A stretch of DNA of 64,000 nt, from positions 1 to 64,000 of the forward strand of contig JAFDVL010000066.1 in NCBI GenBank assembly GCA_018268995.1, in the 5' to 3' direction. A program made the translations under genes and the position numbers. Shown in pieces: positions 60,897 through 64,000 of this stretch. The notes under the pieces are model-generated. The model saw nothing but the letters and a program-made list of their open reading frames with translations, was not told where the DNA came from and searched no databases. Positions within the stretch are counted from its first letter, which is position 1; every line of letters starts with the position of its first letter. This stretch comes from Acidobacteriota bacterium. Lineage in GTDB: Bacteria > Acidobacteriota > Blastocatellia > RBC074.

Positions 60897-61763
60897 ATGA
60901 ACTGCGTCCAACTCTCAACGCACACGATGGCGACGCGATTTGAGTTAGTGTTGTATGGCAACAATCGCTCTCGACTGCGAGCCGCAGGCGAAGAAGCCTT
61001 AGGAGAGATCGAACGCCTTGCCGCGCAACTCAGCTTTTACGCCCCTGACAGCGAAATCCACCATCTCAACACACACGCTGCGATAACTCCGGTACGCGTT
61101 AATCCTCGCTTATTTTCCTTGCTGAAATCCTGCGCGGAGTTGACGAAAAAAACCGATGGCACGTTTGATGTCACAATTGGGCCCCTGATGCGCGCCTGGC
61201 GGTTTGTAAATGAAAAAGGCGCATTGCCAACGGAAGAAGAAATTGCACAGGCCCTGAGCCAAACCGGGATGAAGCACGTGCTATTTGACGAAGAAACCTG
61301 CTCTGTGCAATTCGATCATCCCGGAATTGAAATTGAGCTGGGAGGCTATGGCAAAGGCTACGCAATTGAACGCGCGCTTGAATCGCTGCGGGAAAATGGC
61401 GTGACAAATGCGCTCTTGCACGGTGGGACAAGTTCGATTGCGACGATTGGTTCGCCGCCAAATGATGCGCATTGGAAAATTGCCTTGCACCCGCCGTTGG
61501 CGGGCACGATGAATTTAAAAAATGACGCGATGTCCGTCTCTGCTGTTCACGGCAAATCATTCATCGTGGATGGGCGCGTTTATGGGCACGTGCTGAATCC
61601 GAAAAATGGATGGCCGGTGAATGGTGCGCAGGCTGCGGTTGTGCAGGGCATTTCGGCTTCAGTTTGTGAAGCACTTTCGACGGCATTGTTGGTGAAAGGT
61701 GCGGATTGGTTGCCGCAGTTGGCGGAATACTTTCCTGGTTATGTTGGGCTGGTGGCAAGTTAA
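60897..61763 (+). CDS. apbE: FAD:protein FMN transferase
   Basis: ApbE attaches FMN from FAD to threonine or serine of target proteins such as NqrB/RnfG. Motifs are MATRFELVLYG (residues 11-21), KKTDGTFDVTIGPLMRAWRF near residue 84, GIEIELGGYGKGYAIERALESL near residue 143 and the C-terminal YGHVLNPKNGWPVNG near residue 229. No signal peptide or lipobox is present, unlike many ApbE proteins, so it would act in the cytosol. No clear RNF/NQR genes occur in the window. Start ATG at 60897 is supported by fit; the region upstream is a repeat. Confidence 0.9.
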   Translation: MNCVQLSTHTMATRFELVLYGNNRSRLRAAGEEALGEIERLAAQLSFYAPDSEIHHLNTHAAITPVRVNPRLFSLLKSCAELTKKTDGTFDVTIGPLMRAWRFVNEKGALPTEEEIAQALSQTGMKHVLFDEETCSVQFDHPGIEIELGGYGKGYAIERALESLRENGVTNALLHGGTSSIATIGSPPNDAHWKIALHPPLAGTMNLKNDAMSVSAVHGKSFIVDGRVYGHVLNPKNGWPVNGAQAAVVQGISASVCEALSTALLVKGADWLPQLAEYFPGYVGLVAS

Positions 61764-61795
61764 AGTTGCTCAGAAAAAATAATTACCTCATGCCT

Positions 61796-61964
61796 ACGCG
61801 AAGACCTGGGAGCGCAGGCGTCTCGCCTGCTTTTGTCGCAGCGAAGCGGAGACAACTTCTTGGCAGATCGCCAATTTAAGATAAAGGGGTTGCTTGCCGA
61901 AAACCGAGCGCGTCTTGACAGGCTATCAGCAGGCGAGACGCCTGCGCTCCCAGGCGCTCCGCGT
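61796..61964. repeat. MITE-like element, copy 2
   Basis: The core has perfect 26-base arms: CCTGGGAGCGCAGGCG... (61805-61830) and its inverse at 61929-61954. Weaker outer similarity extends to ACGCG (61796) and CGCGT (61964). No gene is encoded. The element lies between apbE and the ATP-grasp-like gene, ten bases from the latter stop codon. Its core size (150 bases) matches copy 1 (153 bases), and AAGATAAAG (61878-61886) occurs there inverted. Confidence 0.9.
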
Positions 61965-61973
61965 ATTCCTTTT

Positions 61974-63326
61974 TCATTCCTTTTCCAACACAAAGAACCC
62001 GGTTTCGCCCCCGCCCGAAGTCACATTCACAATCGGCGTCGTTGCTAATCGCACCATCGCGCCATGCACAGTGCCGCGAAACAGAAAAGGGTTGGTGTCC
62101 ACGTACATCGGCTGAAATCCCCAATCCTCAGTCGTAAAAACGGGGAACTCTTCCTGATATAATGAAACTAATTCCTGCACGATGTAATCGCCGTGCAAGG
62201 CTTTGGCAATTGCCTCGTCCCACTGCGTTTCTGTGGCAAGGTTTCCAAAGAAAATGCCGCGCCCGCCATAGTCATCATTCGGCTTTAAAATAAACAAAGC
62301 GCGATTTTTTCGGATGTATTCAATCAAATCCACTTCTCTGCCAAGATGCTGCGTCATTCGTTCCTGCACTCTTCGCGTCCACGGAACGCAGTCGTGAAGC
62401 ACTTGCTGCTGCGAAGCGGTAAACCAATGCTGATTCCCTTCATCCGTCAGGAATTCAAACGTAGCTTTTTTGTGCAGAAGTTTGCAGCGGAATGAATTAA
62501 TCAGGCAAACATCGTGATTGGCATACGCGCGCACCAACGGATGAGACAAATCGTACTTCGATAAAAACTCGTGAATCACAACGCGCTTGTAAACCAAATC
62601 TATTTTGAAATCGCCGCGTTGCAACTTGCCGTGCTGATACTCGATTTCATCGGGCGTACAAATAATCGTTGGCACGCCGCAACTGACAAAGTAATTGCGC
62701 AACAGCAAAAACTCATGCGATGTTGGCAGGTCTTCCCAATCCAGAATCGCGATGCGTGGTGTGCCTTTGCCGCCCCATTCGCGCCAGGTTTCCAGCAAGC
62801 TTTGCAACAAGCTGATTTCGGGACGAAACTGGTACATCCGATGCCGCTCGGCGACGTTTTGCAGCGCACGAACTTCAAACAAAATCTGATTCAGTCCCGC
62901 TTGATCCAGAATACTGGAAGGCGTTTCGCCGTTGTATTCAACGAAGCGAACCTGATCGTCAATCACAAAGCTATCCACCCGCGTAGTGATCGCAATTTGC
63001 GACGCTCCGTGATCTATCTCGACCAGCGCACGCTCTTTTTCTGTCAGGCCGATTTGATCCAACCTGTCTGCATCCGCCAGCAAAGCGGCTCCGAGCGTTT
63101 CCATCGCACCATTCAGTTGCTGAGCGCAATATGCCAGCCGGTCGTACTGTGTTCGTGTGAGAAAATGTGGTCGCAGCGAAACGCCCAATTCACGCTGTCC
63201 ATACAGCATGTGATATGCCGCCATGCCAGATTTCAGACGGGCAAACAAATCCGGCGTCAAGCTCGGATCGTTCGCCAGATGCGTGTGGTATTCCGCAATG
63301 ACTTGCTCTCGTAAGTTAGGATTCAT
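61974..63326 (-). CDS. ATP-grasp-like (circularly permuted type) protein
   Basis: I place this 450-residue cytosolic protein in the circularly permuted ATP-grasp group with low precision. The N-terminal part has MLYGQRELGVSLRPHFLTRTQYDRL, then FVIDDQVRFVEYNGETPSSILDQAG (near residue 125), which resembles a substrate site. A basic YANHDVCLINSFRCKLLHKKATFEFL (about residue 265) and the ATP-binding candidate LFILKPNDDYGGRGIFFG (residues 350-367) follow, with YIVQELVSLYQEEFPVF near residue 385. The end is FFVLEKE. Relatives make peptide-like bonds, but the substrate is unknown. It precedes formate-THF ligase in the direction opposite to apbE. Confidence 0.7.
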   Translation of the reverse strand: MNPNLREQVIAEYHTHLANDPSLTPDLFARLKSGMAAYHMLYGQRELGVSLRPHFLTRTQYDRLAYCAQQLNGAMETLGAALLADADRLDQIGLTEKERALVEIDHGASQIAITTRVDSFVIDDQVRFVEYNGETPSSILDQAGLNQILFEVRALQNVAERHRMYQFRPEISLLQSLLETWREWGGKGTPRIAILDWEDLPTSHEFLLLRNYFVSCGVPTIICTPDEIEYQHGKLQRGDFKIDLVYKRVVIHEFLSKYDLSHPLVRAYANHDVCLINSFRCKLLHKKATFEFLTDEGNQHWFTASQQQVLHDCVPWTRRVQERMTQHLGREVDLIEYIRKNRALFILKPNDDYGGRGIFFGNLATETQWDEAIAKALHGDYIVQELVSLYQEEFPVFTTEDWGFQPMYVDTNPFLFRGTVHGAMVRLATTPIVNVTSGGGETGFFVLEKE

Positions 63327-63332
63327 ACGCAG

Positions 63333-64000
63333 TTATTGGACGCCAACGATGTTTCCGTCCTCGTCCACATCCATTTTGGCGGCCTGTGGGACTTTCGGCA
63401 GTCCCGGCATCAACATCATAGCTCCGGCGACGACCACGACAAACCCAGCGCCCGCCGATAAGTTCGCATCTGTCACCGTCAACGTCCATCCGGTAGGAGC
63501 GCCAGGAATATTCGGCTTATCGGTAAATGACGAAGGCGTCTTTGCCATACAAACCGGCAAATGCCCAAAGCCGAGCGCGGTGAATCGTTGCAACTTCTTG
63601 CGCGCCTCAGAATCCATGTACACCGCACCTGCGCCGTAAATCTCTTTGGCAATGACCGAAACTTTTTCTTCCAGGCTGAGGCTGGCAGCATACAATGCTT
63701 TGGCTTCATCCGGCTGATTTGACTGTGCCAATGTCGTAACTTTTTCAGCTAATTCCAACGCGCCGGCACCGCCTTTTTCAAAGACTTCGACGACTGCGCT
63801 TTCGACCTGATTTTCACGGCAGAAATTTTGCACGATGGCGAGTTCTTCGGTTGTGTCGGAGGGAAAACGATTGATTGCCACCACGACGGGCACCTTGAAT
63901 TTACGCAGATTGTCCAAGTGTCTTTCCAGATTGCACAAGCCTCTTCGCAATGCAGCACCATCGCTTTCCATTGGCGCGTCAGCCGTCGCTCCGTGCGCTT
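63333..64000 (-). CDS. fhs: Formate-tetrahydrofolate ligase, C-terminal part
   Basis: This is the C-terminal 222 or so residues of formyltetrahydrofolate synthetase (about 555 in full), which makes 10-formyl-THF from formate, ATP and THF. The frame is open to the right window edge, so the start lies outside. Motifs are ALRRGLCNLERHLDNLRKFKVPVVVAINRFPSDTTEELA and VYMDSEARKKLQRFTALGFGHLPVCMAKTPSSFTDKP, and the chain ends MDVDEDGNIVGVQ. Nothing is disrupted in the visible part. It ends seven bases before the start of the ATP-grasp-like gene (63326), so they are probably in one transcript. Confidence 0.92.
   Translation of the reverse strand, partial: AHGATADAPMESDGAALRRGLCNLERHLDNLRKFKVPVVVAINRFPSDTTEELAIVQNFCRENQVESAVVEVFEKGGAGALELAEKVTTLAQSNQPDEAKALYAASLSLEEKVSVIAKEIYGAGAVYMDSEARKKLQRFTALGFGHLPVCMAKTPSSFTDKPNIPGAPTGWTLTVTDANLSAGAGFVVVVAGAMMLMPGLPKVPQAAKMDVDEDGNIVGVQ

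Noticed and set aside
62571..63314. Plus-strand 247-codon frame opposite the ATP-grasp-like gene
   Set aside because: It has no domain pattern, while the minus-strand frame has an ATP-grasp-like motif and a complete gene layout.
1..64000. tRNA, rRNA, prophage and insertion-sequence transposase genes
   Set aside because: None was seen by eye; a covariance-model or profile search could still find a small RNA gene.

Overview
The window looks like a chromosomal segment of an uncultured, heterotrophic, Gram-negative member of the Acidobacteriota, probably class Blastocatellia. This is an inference. It rests on the Planctomycete-type cytochrome/DUF1549/DUF1553 protein with DUF1501 and DUF1080 partners, Tat-exported Gfo/Idh/MocA oxidoreductases, a large PFOR, a split hydantoinase-type gene pair, near-balanced base composition, and intergenic spaces full of palindromic repeats. 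No rRNA, tRNA, CRISPR array, prophage or transposase gene was seen.

Layout. 1-7 kb: a GT2 glycosyltransferase, then a + strand group for periplasmic saccharide or cytochrome functions (PSD1 protein, DUF1080, MgtC-like, DUF1501). 7-10.6 kb: an AT-rich secreted orphan, a double YHS-type metal-binding protein and an M13 metallopeptidase. 10.7-15.2 kb: mtnA and a SWIM-SNF2 helicase. 15.2-19.2 kb (- strand): a CotH-like kinase and a fused 2-oxoacid dehydrogenase E1. 19.4-24.3 kb: a PYROXD2-like FAD enzyme, two small membrane proteins and an exported alpha/beta hydrolase. 24.6-31.4 kb: small secreted proteins, a membrane sulfatase-fold enzyme, a ThrE-like exporter and an S9 peptidase.

31.5-32.6 kb holds the wreck of a Type IIG-like DNA methyltransferase. 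It is internally deleted, frameshifted, and carries a palindromic element inside it. 32.7-40.6 kb is one - strand run: HyuA, a Tat/lipobox protein, a HEAT-repeat protein, HyuB and a rhomboid protease. 40.9-43.3 kb has three orphans. 43.3-47.1 kb is a nucleoside and base salvage cluster (PNP, uridine kinase, cytidine deaminase, a TPR protein, Hpt). 47.2-51.3 kb holds an AlaC-type aminotransferase, a Tat-exported enolase-superfamily dehydratase, a DJ-1/PfpI protein and an unusual RpiB. 52-58 kb is a carbon-entry block (PFOR, DHOD-like protein, citrate synthase). 58.2-61.8 kb has two Tat-exported Gfo/Idh/MocA oxidoreductases and ApbE. The right edge has an ATP-grasp-like protein and the C-terminal part of formate-tetrahydrofolate ligase.

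Most unusual are the repeats and some active-site variants. At least seven palindromic or tandem repeat classes lie in the window. One has been taken into the PSD1 reading frame as about 23 extra residues, one encodes a signal peptide, and one sits in the methyltransferase wreck. RpiB has Asp and Ala where E. coli RpiB has catalytic Cys and Thr, and one Gfo/Idh/MocA paralogue has EAP instead of the EKP motif. No complete new defence or mobile system was recognised.
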